From Brienomyrus brachyistius (taxonomy: Eukaryota; Chordata; Actinopteri; Osteoglossiformes; Mormyridae): 64,000 nucleotides of DNA. Below are positions 11,183 through 22,905 of this stretch, one piece after another. A program made the translations under genes and the position numbers. The DNA is taken from contig NC_064551.1 in assembly GCF_023856365.1 (NCBI RefSeq), positions 3,056,501 through 3,120,500 of the forward strand, read 5' to 3'. Below the pieces are notes generated by a model. It did not search any database. It was not told the origin of the DNA and saw nothing but the letters and a program-made list of their open reading frames with translations. Position 1 is the stretch's first letter. The number at the start of each line of letters is the position of its first letter.

Positions 11183-13019
11183 CTGCAAGACAAGGACACA
11201 GCTTTGACATTTGACCGCGTTCTTCAACAAATACAGGTATTCCACTTATCAGATTGCCCATCCTGGTTCATGAATATGCATGAGCACGGTTGCAGCTTAT
11301 CTCAATGATATTTAATGGCGATATCCAATTTGCCGGTTAGCGTCGGCACTAAGTGCGGCGTAGCTCAGTCGTCGATGCGAAAGCCATCCTTTTAAAGCAA
11401 TTCAGCTCTTGATTTGAGAACATCAATAGGGCTAACTAACCATACAATGGTTTTGTTTATTTGTCCCTGGCAAGCCCATAAGAATATCAAACTCAGAATA
11501 AAGGCAAGTAAAGTAGGTTTCACTAAAAGGAACTTTTTTGCTTTCACTTCAGTTGATTATAATACAAGGACGACTACAAATAACTAACCTTCAGTCAGCA
11601 GTTATTGGATCCTACTAAATATATCTGCTTTAATAAATAATAGATAGTATATGTAATGTTATATTATATTTAATTATCTATCTACACACAAATCTATGTT
11701 TATGGAATGAATACTATAAATGAAAGCATTGAAATATGCTTATTTGGAAACTAGCACCATTTACAGGCCATTTGGCATTTGTCTTGAAATAAACTGAGAC
11801 CAAAGTTTTAAAATAATACACGATCTGTGCGCTGTGCAAACGTTTTTTCTTTTTCTTTTATGCTGGACAATAAAAACTAACTGGAAATCCCCAATAAATT
11901 GTATGTTATTTATTAAGAATTATTTTTTCCTTTATGAAACATTTCTTGTAAGACTGGGACTGCAATAACATCAAGTAAAGCTATATAATGTGTGCGCCGC
12001 GGAGTGCTATGCTGCCAAACTGGTTCAGGGCCGAAGTCAAGTCGGAAACACAAAAGTAGTATCAACCAAGCAGACAAAATGCCACCCACCGCTTGCACAT
12101 TCGGAATGTCAGCCCCCTTTGATTTCATTTGCATAAACAAACATTCTAACACAAATGGCTTTCTCAGACCTGCAGTCCAAGTGCCTGCATTTATTGCGCT
12201 GAGCTGCCAAATGCTGTCTAGGTGCCAGCTAAGTCACAATCCTGAATCTGAAGAAAGCCTTGCCTATTAAATGAGTGAAGGAGACATATAGTTGAGAGGG
12301 TAATAACCACATTAAACTCTTTAAACAAACTGACGATATAACGGCATGGTCCATTTTCTATTCTTTTTACTTGCCTCTATTTTTAATATTCTGAACCCCA
12401 TAAATTCGAGAAGATTTATGTTCACTACATTAACAACGTTCTTTGCATATTTCAGTTAGGATGCTAGTGTGCATTCCTAATTTTTATTCCTATTCCTATT
12501 CAACATTTTCCCCAAGGTGGCTATGAAATGTTCCAAATGAAAGAAACACCACGCATTAACAAGACAACAGCTATTTCTTACCTGTCAGTTCACCATTGGA
12601 TTTAATTTTTTATAATGAAACCAAATTAGACCACTGAGACCTAGAAATACTACGATTATATACACTCAAGCAAATAGCTACAACCACATCTTTGTTCAAC
12701 TACCAAACACTGTTGGGACCCCTGGAGCCCTGCGCGCGGTTTGTGGTTTGACATATTTCATTAGTGTAGCTACAGTGGTATTATAAACAGGTTTTACAGC
12801 CAACACAATTATACGAATGAGTCAATGAACATTTCTCATAAAATATTAAAATTAAATAATTGTCCTGTTAGACTGCACCTGGAAAATAACGAATCGACGC
12901 CAGGGTTTCCAGTCAACGGAATAATCCGGGTGAGCTCGTGACGACAAAGCAAAATAAAAATGTGAGTGGGGCTAAATGATCTGGCTCACAAATATAAGGT
13001 GCGGTAATTTAGTACTTAC
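11183..13019 (-). other. epha7: epha7 intron 2
   Basis: This 1837-bp intron lies between exons 2 and 3, with a GTAAGT donor and a CAG acceptor. The sequence is mostly AT-rich with TATA-like dinucleotide stretches at about 11640-11700. A tRNA box-A-like string near 11360 has no box B and is not called. I saw no coding potential beyond chance ORFs. Confidence 0.85.
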
Positions 13020-13084
13020 CCCGCTAGGAGGTGAGGAAATCCACTCCAGCTCGGTTTGCTGCGCTTTAGAATCCAACAGGATCA
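13020..13084 (-). CDS. epha7: epha7 exon 2
   Basis: This is a 65-bp coding exon. It starts right after a CAG acceptor (13087-13085) and ends before a GTAAGT donor (13019 downward). With the G left over from exon 1 it makes exactly 22 codons, V-I-L-LDSKAQQTELEWISSPP-S-G, which is the diagnostic N-terminal segment of EphA7 at the start of the ephrin-binding domain. It ends in phase 0, so exon 3 begins with a whole TGG codon. Many EPH genes have a tiny second coding exon like this one. The assignment to epha7 rather than epha3 or epha5 rests mainly on the LDSKAQQTELEWISSPP string, recognised from family knowledge and not by a database search. Confidence 0.93.
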
Positions 13085-14935
13085 CTGACGGCGAAAAACA
13101 AAAATACATAAAAATAAAAAAGAAAAGCGTATTGACTTAAACACTTCCCGTACGACATTCTGACATCAATGCTGCATGTAAGCTGTAAGGTGAAATAAAC
13201 ACAGCATACGAAAGGGTTTTTTTTAATTAAAATAAATCTGACGCATGTAGGCGAATGGGAACAGAAGCGCAGATGAATATAAAAGGACGCACTTTTGCAG
13301 CGGCCTCACACCTGCTACTTAATAAAGGGGCCGCCGCGGCTCCGGCGGCGCACGTGCACTTACGGGTACGCGGCAGAGCGCGACCACCGCGCGGATCTCG
13401 CTATGTCTTTCCTCTTTTTCTTTCCTTTTTTTCACTTCCCCTGGCGACCTTTCACTACGAGATGTCATAATATTTATAATATCCCTTCACCCTACCGCTG
13501 AATTATTTCTTTCCACGTTTATCTCCGTGAACATCTGAGAAATTACGATAAGCGCGATTACAGAGAACAGAAACCGCCATAATCGCTTCCCAGTTTTGTC
13601 AAACCCCCCCTTTTTAAACCCAGAACCTTTCACGGGAGAAAGCACCTGCTACCCAATGAAGCATAGCCTAAGGACTATTCCTAGGTGATTTTCTTAATAT
13701 ATTGTAGTTTTCTTATGGGTGGTCATTTGCTAAAGCACGGTAACTTTGACCTCTCCGCAGCGGCAGTGTGACATTTTACGGTCTTAGCAAAACACAAACA
13801 AGTGAAGAAGTTAACAAGTGATCTAATGTCTGTTCCTGCGTATCTTCGGAGACGGAATCTGAATTTGGGCTACGGACGGAACTGTTCGTCTCATCCCGAG
13901 CGGCCGAGATTTATCTGGCAAATTCATACCCGAAAACCCTCGACGCTCAATAGTTTTTGAGCCTCCGATGCCTCGGTGTGCATTTCAGTGCTCCGATTCA
14001 CCTTTGTATTCTTGGAACACCGTGGCATAAATATTACGGCTACTAGACATAATATATGATAGCCTATATATTGTTCGTTGTGTTATCTGTATATAAGATA
14101 AAGGGGCAAAAAAATCTGATTCTTCCGAAGTCTACAATAGGAAGGAAAAAAACCAATAAAACAACTGGCAAAAGCCTTACATTTGCAACGCTAGCCAATT
14201 AAATTTAGATAGGAAAGATATTTGGAAGTAAGCTGAATGCAAACAATGTCGATTTATACATAAGGCGGCCCTGAAACTGTCGAATATTTTACATGAAATA
14301 CAGCGAGTCTTCTTAAGGTGAAACACTGAACGACTGTCTGTGTGCTTAATACCTTATTGCCTGTGTGACACACTTTCTTATTCACACTTTCTCTTTATAT
14401 GTTTTTTAAACCAGTTATTTAATTGTTTTGAAAAAACCGAGCTTGTATTTTTGCGACCACCTTTAGTGATGGTGATGAAGCATTTCCAGTTAATTACAGG
14501 CTGATTATGGCTCTTGTTAACATGTAGCTATTCTGTTACATGATTATCAGTATATGCTCATAATTAGACATATAAATATACCTTAAAACCATGTAAACTT
14601 TCCAATATTCGGCTTGGTTTTCATTGTTACATATTGTGTTTTAGAACTGCTGTCATCAGTAAAACAGTATCAAAATGTAACGGATTACTTACTAATACAT
14701 TATAAAAATGCATTGTAACATTATAACATTCTGCTGTCGCGTAGAATGATACAGTAATTAACCATTAAAGTTTACAGAACGTTTCATCCAGCGGTTCGCA
14801 GGAAAGCACTTGATTTTAGCGTCGCTGCGCATATAGGTACTTCCAGCTCCTGTTTGTATATCACTTTACCACGGGGCCGCGACAATGCCCAGAATGACAG
14901 GACGCCAGAAGCGCAGAGTAAACTTTAGCGCTTAC
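13085..14935 (-). other. epha7: epha7 intron 1
   Basis: This 1851-bp intron is bounded by GTAAG (14935 downward) and CAG (ending at 13085). It is AT-rich and non-coding. It contains a short GC-rich patch at about 13320-13400 with CCGCCGCGG and a CACGTG E-box near 13350, and an AT-rich stretch at 14400-14760. I see no repeat array and no coding exon in it. Confidence 0.85.
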
Positions 14936-15029
14936 CTTCTTTCGCATTTTGTGCTACTCCAGTGTTCGTAAAATAGCATAAATGAAGGCAAAGGGTAATC
15001 CACGGAAAACGAATCGTAGTGGAAACCAT
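14936..15029 (-). CDS. epha7: epha7 exon 1 (start codon and signal peptide)
   Basis: This is the first coding exon of the EphA7 receptor tyrosine kinase, a membrane receptor for GPI-anchored ephrin-A ligands that acts in axon guidance and tissue boundary formation. Reading leftward from the ATG at 15029-15027, it encodes 31 residues plus one base: MVSTTIRFPW, then a hydrophobic core ending CYFTNTGVAQNAKE. That is a standard signal peptide, probably cleaved near AQ/NAKE. The A of a well-placed 'accATGG' start context supports this ATG. The exon ends at 14936 followed by a canonical GTAAG donor (14935-14931) in phase 1, and the split codon (G|TG, Val) is completed by exon 2. It is too short to be found by ORF length; it was identified from its splice phase, position and resemblance to the EphA7 N-terminus. 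The transcription start and 5' UTR are not defined. Confidence 0.9.
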
Positions 15030-15320
15030 GGTGCGACTGGAAGTTAGCTAGTCGGTGTGCGCGCTTTGCCTCCACAACGCCCGATTTCCATTGACGATGC
15101 TAGACCAGCTCTGAATGTGCTTTTTTACAGTCTCTCACTCAAATAGCATCGGCAGCTGCGGGGCGGGGCCTGCGATAGAAAGCGTGCCATTCAGTTTGAT
15201 TGACGGTAAGGCCAGCCACAAAATGTGCGAGGACGCCAGCACGATACAATCCGTCCGACCAATGATCTTGCACTTTAGGGCGGGCCTCGCATTGTGGCTC
15301 GCGAAGGATGTGCATGGAGG
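15030..15320 (-). promoter_or_regulatory. epha7: putative epha7 promoter / 5' UTR region
   Basis: The 290 bases upstream of the epha7 start codon are richer in G+C and CpG than the AT-rich DNA on both sides. They contain two GC-box (Sp1-type) matches, GGGGCGGGG at about 15160-15168 and GGGCGGG at about 15278-15284, and a CCAAT motif at 15259-15263. A weak TATA-like run (TGTAAAAAAG on the minus strand, about 15120-15129) is present, but no classical TATA box. This fits a CpG-type developmental promoter. The transcription start site cannot be placed from sequence alone. Confidence 0.5.
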
Positions 15321-15524
15321 TATTTCTTAAGTTAGGAGTCCGTATTGTTAGGTTAGGGTGCTATTGCGTGGGCAAAATTAAAAAACAACGGTGTGCTGTT
15401 ATGGACACGTATCAAATTTGAAATAATCGCGTTGGCGTGTTATAAGAAGATTCGCCACAGATAAGTTAAACTGTATTGTTTTGGAACGATTCAACTAGTC
15501 ATTGTATATTATACTGTATTATAT

Positions 15525-15525
<1 letters not shown>

Positions 15526-15565
<40 letters not shown>

Positions 15566-15625
15566 ATTATTATTATTGTTTATTATTATTATTATTATTG
15601 TCATTATTATTATTATTATTTATAT
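15526..15625. repeat. compound (ATCT)n-(ATT)n microsatellite
   Basis: About ten ATCT units (15526-15566) run directly into an interrupted ATT/TTA trinucleotide array (to about 15625). It lies roughly 500 bp upstream of the epha7 start codon, just beyond the putative promoter, so length variation here could in principle touch promoter-proximal DNA. Confidence 0.95.
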
Positions 15626-15898
15626 TCGTGTTTGTGTTTGTGTTGGCAGTAGTTGAAGTATTTCTTTACATTCTACATAGGTGAGGTCTATCTAAATAAA
15701 TATATTTCAATTATTCACATCTCTAAAGTTCTTGCTCTGTTATGTGAGAAACTGATTTTGAAATCACAACAATCTCCTCTTAAGAGGCGAATATTGTTGC
15801 AAAATGAATAAATGTAGGTATAAATACATATGAATGAACTTTTTCAACTGAATGAGTTTATTGAAAGTCTTTTATTTTTAGATAATTGACAATTTAGG

Positions 15899-15900
<2 letters not shown>

Positions 15901-15937
<37 letters not shown>
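15901..15937. repeat. (TA)n microsatellite
   Basis: A TA dinucleotide run of about 17 units in AT-rich intergenic DNA. Confidence 0.95.
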
Positions 15938-15940
<3 letters not shown>

Positions 15941-17981
15941 CTATTATTATCTAATTAGGACAATTTTGGAATGTCCATTACTTTTTCGGTATATTTCAGT
16001 GGAGTCTGGTTTAAATTTCTCTCTTTTTCCTTTTTCAGAAAACAGGCAATGTAATAAAATTCAGCAATTTTCTGCCACAATGTGAAAAAGGTCTGTATCC
16101 TGAAAACTACTGACACAGTGCAATGCTGGGTTAATATCAAGATTAACAACCTTTTTGTGCACATAATTAAAACAAAAAAATTGAAAAGTCAGCTGGACTA
16201 TTTATTTCATGCGAAGCCGGCTGTAAATCAGTCGGACCTTGGTTCTCAGCTGCTCACCCATTTAAATTAGTTTTCAAAAGGCATCTGCTCCTGCCTCCTT
16301 CAGAAGGTGCCCTTAAGATTTATATCAATCAAAGAGAGAGTGTAACTCAAGACCCCACGTTTAACCCATTTTTCTGTGTGTTCTGTGTGCGTTGTGATGG
16401 TTTCGCATCGTAAGCCATTGACCTGCTATGACTGTGCTTCATGTGGAAAAAATCAAGATGAACACGCAACACGACTAAAGATTTTAAAGTTAATTTCCAG
16501 TTGTTCAGATGACTTGGTAAATCACTGATAAATTAAAACCCAAAGGAGGACTCATTACGTCTTTACGTACGTCGCATTTATTCCAGGTCACTAATTAATC
16601 TCCATTACTTCATAGAAGTAGAACGACTGTAATTATAGGCCACAAATATTGATTAATAAACTGTCTACATCACAAATGGACGGATGAGTAGAAGGTCTTT
16701 GCTTTTAGGTTTATTTTCCTCAGATTTCTTGTTGCCTTCCTTGTTCTTTATGCAAATCAATGTTAATCCTCTTTACGCTTCAAACCGTTGAATTATTACA
16801 ATATTAAACTGCATTATATACATAAATGAACTGGTTGAGATCTTCCTTTATTATATAATATTTTAAACAATTTGTAGTTACTGCTCAATAAGGTATGTAT
16901 TAGCAGATTCATTAGATTTAAATATCGTAACAGAATATTACATATTACAGAATATTACACACAGTGAAATCCGCTTGGTTTTTGTTCCCATGTTCACAAC
17001 TTAATTTTTTCTTTTTTTTTTATTTTATTCAACTTAATAGACCATTTAATTTAGAGATATTCTGCCTAAATTTGTCATAATGCTTTGTGACAAGGTCAGG
17101 CATTGTACTTCTATTCCCTTCTATTATGAAAGGCATATGTGTCGTCATATAGCAAAATATAAGTGCGATATAATGTTACTTAGGCCAAAAAACTGTTTGG
17201 AAGTTTTACTTATACGTACGAGAAATACGATGCATGTAAATGATAATGGCATTATGTATTTTCTCATGAAATCATTAAATGAAAGCCTTTATTAAGAGCT
17301 CCCAGAACATAATAACCTGCCACTAAACATTTGTTGGTGTGACATACAGATTACTGTGTCTGTCACCTTCTTTTGTTGGCTGCCTTTGAATCGCATGCTA
17401 TAATCACACTGCAGTTACGTAAAATTGACACTGTGCAGTGGAACAGGCTTTCCCAATATTTCAGATTGGCTATCAGCTGCCCCGTGATGGCGCTCCTTGA
17501 CGGATGAAACATCAGATGGTGTGAATGACACAAACTAGGCTTCAGGGAGCTTGCATATGCGAGTCCGTTTAAAGACAGTTTGCAAAGTTTTCAGGTAGCA
17601 GCGGATTCAGTCAGGGACAAGCTTTTCGTTTTCCCTTCTCAGATTTTTGCTCTCGTTAAATGTTGGTTGTGTGCCGTGTTTATTGACGCATGCAGGGAAA
17701 TGCAGGTGACGCCAGGCGCTTTGCGTCGCAGTGTAGGATGCATAATAGCCCACTGAAGTTTGCATCTGGTAATTGTATGGCGGAACCTCAAAGCTTGATT
17801 TGTGTATACGTATATTAAAAGTGCTTTTTAGAATGTAAACCATAAGTGACACAGCGAACTGTAAAGCAGAAATAACTGCCCATGTAATGTAAGATTTGAA
17901 TTAATTTGCTCTTCCTATGTACTGCTGATGTGCGTTAAATAAAGAATTGGATCCTCACTGCAGCTGCAGAGATACACAGGG

Positions 17982-18002
17982 ACACACACACACACACACA
18001 CA
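17982..18002. repeat. (CA)n microsatellite
   Basis: A CA dinucleotide run of about ten units. Confidence 0.93.
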
Positions 18003-18550
18003 CTTGTCAGTGAAGTTATCGTAGCGGAAATCACAAGTACAGCACATTAGATTAGTGGGTGTATATCATAGCTCATTTCTGAGTTTTTCTCCACTTCATA
18101 GTTTGCCTTAGTTAGCATCCTCAAAAAAAATCCACATTCATATTTGTCATAATCTAGGCCGGAGATGCAATTTATGTCCCACCGCACACAGGTGCAATGT
18201 TATTACTCACCATCAATCCCCCCTGAAATCGGATTTGTATATTTAGATCATATGCAGCTCATGATTGGCTAGATATGGTTGACATCACGGGTATGTTTGC
18301 CAACTGATGAGCGCGATTTACACAATTAAACGGCGCTTATAAAGAAAATGCCTTATTTTTATTTTATTTTTTTTTAAATATGATCTCCGTCTCTTAAGTC
18401 CTTCATAGTAAGTAAAGTAACATGCTCTGTCATCTAATATTTATTTATGGGAAAATACTGTAAAATACTGATGAAAAAACAGTGAGCTTATACATTCCTG
18501 TAGGTTTCTGTGTGATGCTGCAGTGGAAAAATCCAAATTGCTGATGGATT

Positions 18551-18822
18551 GTGTGTGCATGTGTGTGTGTGTGTGTGTGTGTGAGCGGGTATACCTTACC
18601 TTATGGGGACACCTTGTCCCCACAACATGATGAATACCCATTTATTTTTATTAAACTCAATTTAATAAAAATCTGTGACTGCAAGTAAAAATGTAAAAAT
18701 ATTTTGCTTGGTTATGGTTGGGTAGGGGTTAAGGTTGTCATAGTTAGCGTTAGCATTTTTCCAATAGAAATGAATGAGCGGTCCCCATAAAGATATGTTT
18801 ACCCAAAATGTGTGTGTGTGTC

Positions 18823-18853
<31 letters not shown>

Positions 18854-18854
18854 T
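18551..18854. repeat. (GT)n-bounded dispersed repeat ('TTATGGGGAC...GTCCCCATAAAG')
   Basis: A GT run (18551-18583) leads into ACCTTATGGGGACACCTTGT, then CCCCACAA, an AT-rich middle, GGTTGGGTAGGGGTTAAGGTTG, and finally AATAGAAATGAATGAGCGGT followed by CCCCATAAAGATATG, more GT and a TA run (18831-18854). The end motifs are inverted relative to each other (TTATGGGGAC and GTCCCCATAA), so this looks like a hairpin-type non-autonomous element. Related copies occur at about 51270-51430 and 54590-55050. Confidence 0.7.
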
Positions 18855-19271
18855 TAAACAACATGTCAATCATTTTATTTGTTATTAAATTCAAATATCA
18901 GAAATTGAAATCAAAGTGGAGATTGTGATGGCGGAGAAGCCCTTTCCATCAGTAATGCACTGAGGTTACATGGCACCTTCCCTGGCTTATTTTATCAGAT
19001 CATACGCTCATTTATCTTCTGGGCCCCTTCCAGTCAGATGAGGCCCGGCCTACACCGGCCAGACTTTCCTCGTCAGCACAACCTACTGCACCTCTTCCCT
19101 GTGCCTCTGGTGTCAGCCGATTCCCCGAGGACTGAATCAATCTGCTTTCATCCTGGTGGTCAATAAAATGCATATGTACAGAGGACAAAAAGGAAGCCCT
19201 TCTCTCTATGAAGCCCACCTGAGTGTCAGAAAGTCAGAGCCTAAGTGGAAGGTTCAACACGGGGTAAGCGT

Positions 19272-19322
19272 CCAGGCCCAGGCCCAAGCCCAGGCCCAGG
19301 CCCGGGCCCAGGCCCAGGCCCA
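19272..19322. repeat. GGCCCA hexanucleotide repeat
   Basis: About eight units of a CAGGCC/CCAGGC hexamer with two interruptions (AAGCCC and CGGGCC). In the plus frame it would read Ala-Gln repeated, but the surrounding 81-codon frame has no other gene-like property. G-rich on the minus strand. Confidence 0.9.
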
Positions 19323-20858
19323 GTTCCGGCCTAGGATTTCAAACAGCAATCGAGAAAAGGAACCTAAAGCACGTGGAGCATCGCCCACTGCGAGACAGTA
19401 GGGCGGCGCTGTAGGAAGCAAAGTACCAACCCACACCAGTCTGCTCGGGGCGACCTTTTTATCACCACAATTAGAATTTCCCAGGAACATCAAGCACATT
19501 CCGGCTGAGTGGAAAATGAAGACGCGAGCTCTCTCGATGCTAATTTAGGTGCTATACAGTTCAGATTCAAGCCTTGGGTCATAATTAATTTAATTAATTT
19601 AGCAAAAATAAAAGTATGGCCAAGACATAGAATCGTGAGAAATTTAATAAGTGTTATTCAATTATTGAGCTAGTAGAGAGTGATTTTACAAGTTCTTAAT
19701 GGTTTCCTATCAGGCTTGTTTTGGAGTGTTTTAGGTTTTGTTTAAAGACATAAAAATGTATGAACACTGAAACAGAAATAAGAAACAAATGAAAATAACA
19801 TCGTCATTTGTGTGCCGCAGCTGTGTGTCAAAGGCATCTGACGTGTTTATTGGATACATGATGAGCCACTGATTTTCTTTTTCTAAAAAGTAATTATAGA
19901 TACATATTTCTATAAAAGCACATAAAACCAAATTTTGTATGCTTGTAAAAATAACCTTAAAAATACCTCGTACTGTGCAAAAGTCTTAGGCAGCCAAGGA
20001 GAATATAAAAAAAATATATGGATAGTAAAAAATGCAATTTACTATTATAATATTTCCAACTGAACCATAATGCCGTAAAAATGATAGGGATTTCATTTGT
20101 TCTCTAAAAAGTTACTGGTATCTTGTTGGACGGCTAGAGGATTATCACTTTCCCTCGCAAACCTCCCCCAAGGTACACAGCAACCGTTGTGTTAATCTAT
20201 GAGATTTCACCTTCAGCTCACTTAATTGATTAATTAGTTAAATGATTTGATGAGGTATTGATTAACCAAACATGGTATGCTAGTAATTGAGTCAACAAAC
20301 ACTGGGTAAATTGCATGGTTGGTGCAAATACTGAGGTGGCTTAGGATTGGTTTTCAAATGGTTGAGCTAATGCTCTTTGACAGACATGATCGATATCATC
20401 AGTTTTACACCTACATTACACTCTCTCTCCCTCTCACTCTCGCTCTCTCTCCATCACTCACACACACACACACACATTTTTTCCCTTAAAATGTTTTAAT
20501 TTTGTGATGCGTGTTTCAGATTTATTGAGAGTAGCATTAACCGACTTGCTCTTTTATTGAAATATCGCCTGATAAACAATGAGCATCAAAGAATTGGAGA
20601 TGGAGCTCTTGCCATTGCGAAAGAAGAAATGGATTTTTTCATGTGGTGTGCGATTTACAGTACATTACTGCCAAGGTCTGACAAGCTAAACTAAGGGAGA
20701 CGTTTCATTAATGTACATTGGCAGTAAAAAACGTTACCTATTGAGGATATATAATGACTGGTTTTCAGACAAGAAATCTCGCTCACAGTACTTAAGAGTT
20801 CAAGCATCTTATACATCGGTATATCTTTTATAATTATTAAGAAAAAATGCCTATTTTG

Positions 20859-21211
20859 GGTAACGCTTCATTTGATGGGGCACAAATACGTAGCAATAAC
20901 TCAGTTACTACTCAAGTACAAATCATGAACAAATATATACTTGCTACGTCAGATAACAAATGGATCACGATTCACTTAACACATATGAGATCAGCATTTC
21001 ATGTTATTCATGACTTGTTCACAAAGGTTTACAGAATTAACAGATATAGTAACGAATACCGTAACCGCTTCAGATAAAACATGCATCACGATTCGTTAAT
21101 GATGAATTATCATGCGATCAGTGTGTAACTAAGACTTAGTTTGTGGTTAATTGATACATAAATAATAGCATAATGCTATATTTTTTGTGGGCCGCCAAGT
21201 ATAGTGTTACC
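20859..21211. mobile_element. 353-bp TIR element of the 'GGTAACGCTT' type
   Basis: The left end reads GGTAACGCTTCATTTGATGG plus GGCAC, and the right end GTGGGCCGCCAAGTATAGTG plus TTACC. The outermost GGTAAC/GTTACC are exact inverses and the inner bases match partially. The interior is AT-rich and non-coding (a 76-codon ORF inside is chance). The layout matches abundant non-autonomous DNA transposons of fish that begin GGTAACACTT. Superfamily not assigned; target-site duplication not evident by eye. Confidence 0.6.
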
Positions 21212-22814
21212 GTCTTTTGCAACAACTGCATGCTAGGAAGCTAATCACGGTGTAAGGTTTTTGCTACATTAAGAGGATGTTAGACGATTCGCGATGGGAT
21301 TTGGGAGCAGGCATTTCTGGGAGACGCCTATCTGGTCACACTAAGCCCTCAACGACCAACTGTAAACAAACTAAAAGGAGAAGCAGGGGCAGCTGCGAGT
21401 GTCGGCGTATCATCCCCGATGATCGGGCCTTTCCAAGGGTCATTTGTCTTCCACGATTTCCGTGAAAGTAGTAGGTTCCCAGAGTGATGGTGAAGACAAC
21501 CAGACATGCAGGAGCACAGGAGGGCGAGGTGTTGGTTTCCTGGGCAGGTTTCGCGTGACCCGGCAGCAGAGTGTCACCTGTCAGCACGATGACCTCCTGT
21601 ATTTTTGGTAGGTCATGGCCTGAGGTCTTCCGTCTGAAATTCATTCACATATACGCTTTGCCACTTTCAGTGTTACACCAGGTCGTGCAGAACTAATATG
21701 AGGTGAAACGACTTCGGAATTTGGTTTTTTTTTTATTATTATGAAAGCTTTAATATTCAAATGCAAATATGTTAATGGGGATTAACTGGAAAATGCCAGT
21801 ATATTCTGGGCATTATGGGATTTGTATCCTTATATTCAATTTCCAGTGTGGCTCTTGCTGCCTCTGAACTAAAGATGAAAATGAATGAATCAAACAGATC
21901 ATGCAATTGGCAGCAGGCAGACTGTCGAAATTCGCAAGGAATGTATTCAGAACATGCCATGTGATGAAACCGCTCGCTTTCGAGAAGAGTTCAATCAAAG
22001 TGCAAGCGGAGCGAGAAGTGGGGGGGATTTATTTTTTTTTCACTCAAAAGGAAACCGAGGTATTTTTAATTGCCACTGCTTTTCTGCTGTAGATTAAAAC
22101 AGGATATTTCATCTCTGGTGGCGAATCACAGCGATCGTGTATCTTCTTCATCAGCTATCGCTTTAGGGGTTTATTCTTAGCCCATGTAAAACTCATAGAC
22201 CGTACTTGTTTTGCAAGTGGAAGTTATGAAAGCTTTGCTCTTCATTAGGTTCCAATCCTGTTGTTGAGGTTTAATGCTCTGCAATCCTGCCAAAAATACA
22301 AGAGGCTCACATATCGAAAATAACAGCCTTCCACTCAGGTACGGCGACTTTTAGCCGTGACTTTTCTGACTTACAGTATGTCCAAATGTGCCGCTGGTAT
22401 TCTGTTACTGCAGCGTCCTTATAAATCAATGGGCCGAGGATGAGTCTGCCAACTGGGTAGGATTTCCGTTGCGTGAAAGGGTAGAACCGTACCCTGACAT
22501 TGGATTGGCGTCCGGAGCAACAGTATGGAGTTCCACTGTTTCTTCAGCTGCCTGCCCAAAAATGCTGAGTGCACCTAACGTGGCGATTTTCACTGCGCGC
22601 CCCGTGCATAACAAGGACCCGGCCCAGACTGAACACCCCTCTGCATTCCATGGTAACAGCCCCCCCCCCCCCCCCACTTCTCTTCCAGTTCTTTGCACAA
22701 ATCACCTGCAGGTTCTCTGGCCAAGTGGCTTGCTTGACTGTTAATTGCATCATATGTCCCTGACTACTTATATGTATAGCTTAAAAGATTTATATTTAGA
22801 TATTTTATGTACAA

Positions 22815-22905
22815 GGTCTTGTGGGGCCTGGAGCCTCTCCCAGGAACCATAAGGCAGGGGCTCACCCTGGATATGATGCCAGTGCTTCACAGGGTATATG
22901 CACAT
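22815..22905 (+). repeat. dispersed fish repeat fragment ('GGAGCCTCTCCCAGGAACC')
   Basis: The string GGGGCCTGGAGCCTCTCCCA, then GGAACCATAAGGCAGGGGCT, CACCCTGGATATGATGCCAG and TGCTTCACAGGG follows the order of a widespread fish repeat of the form 'ggagcctatcccagg...ggcaggggacaccctggatggggtgccagt...cagggc'. It is a partial, diverged copy. Other copies or fragments are at about 28402-28490, 44525-44660 (reversed), 46860-46965, 51545-52245 (reversed, expanded) and 60670-60790. Confidence 0.65.

Larger units (their letters stand above)
15320..20858. other. intergenic DNA upstream of epha7
   Basis: No gene is seen here. It is AT-rich DNA with microsatellites at 15526-15625, 15901-15937, 17982-18002, 18551-18583 and 18831-18854, a dispersed repeat around 18584-18825 and a GGCCCA hexamer run at 19272-19322. 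The ORFs present are short, unrelated to known families and partly repeat-derived. Confidence 0.7.

Noticed and set aside
11340..11400. tRNA gene or SINE head suggested by GGCGTAGCTCAGTCG
   Set aside because: Box A-like only; no box B at the right distance and no cloverleaf.
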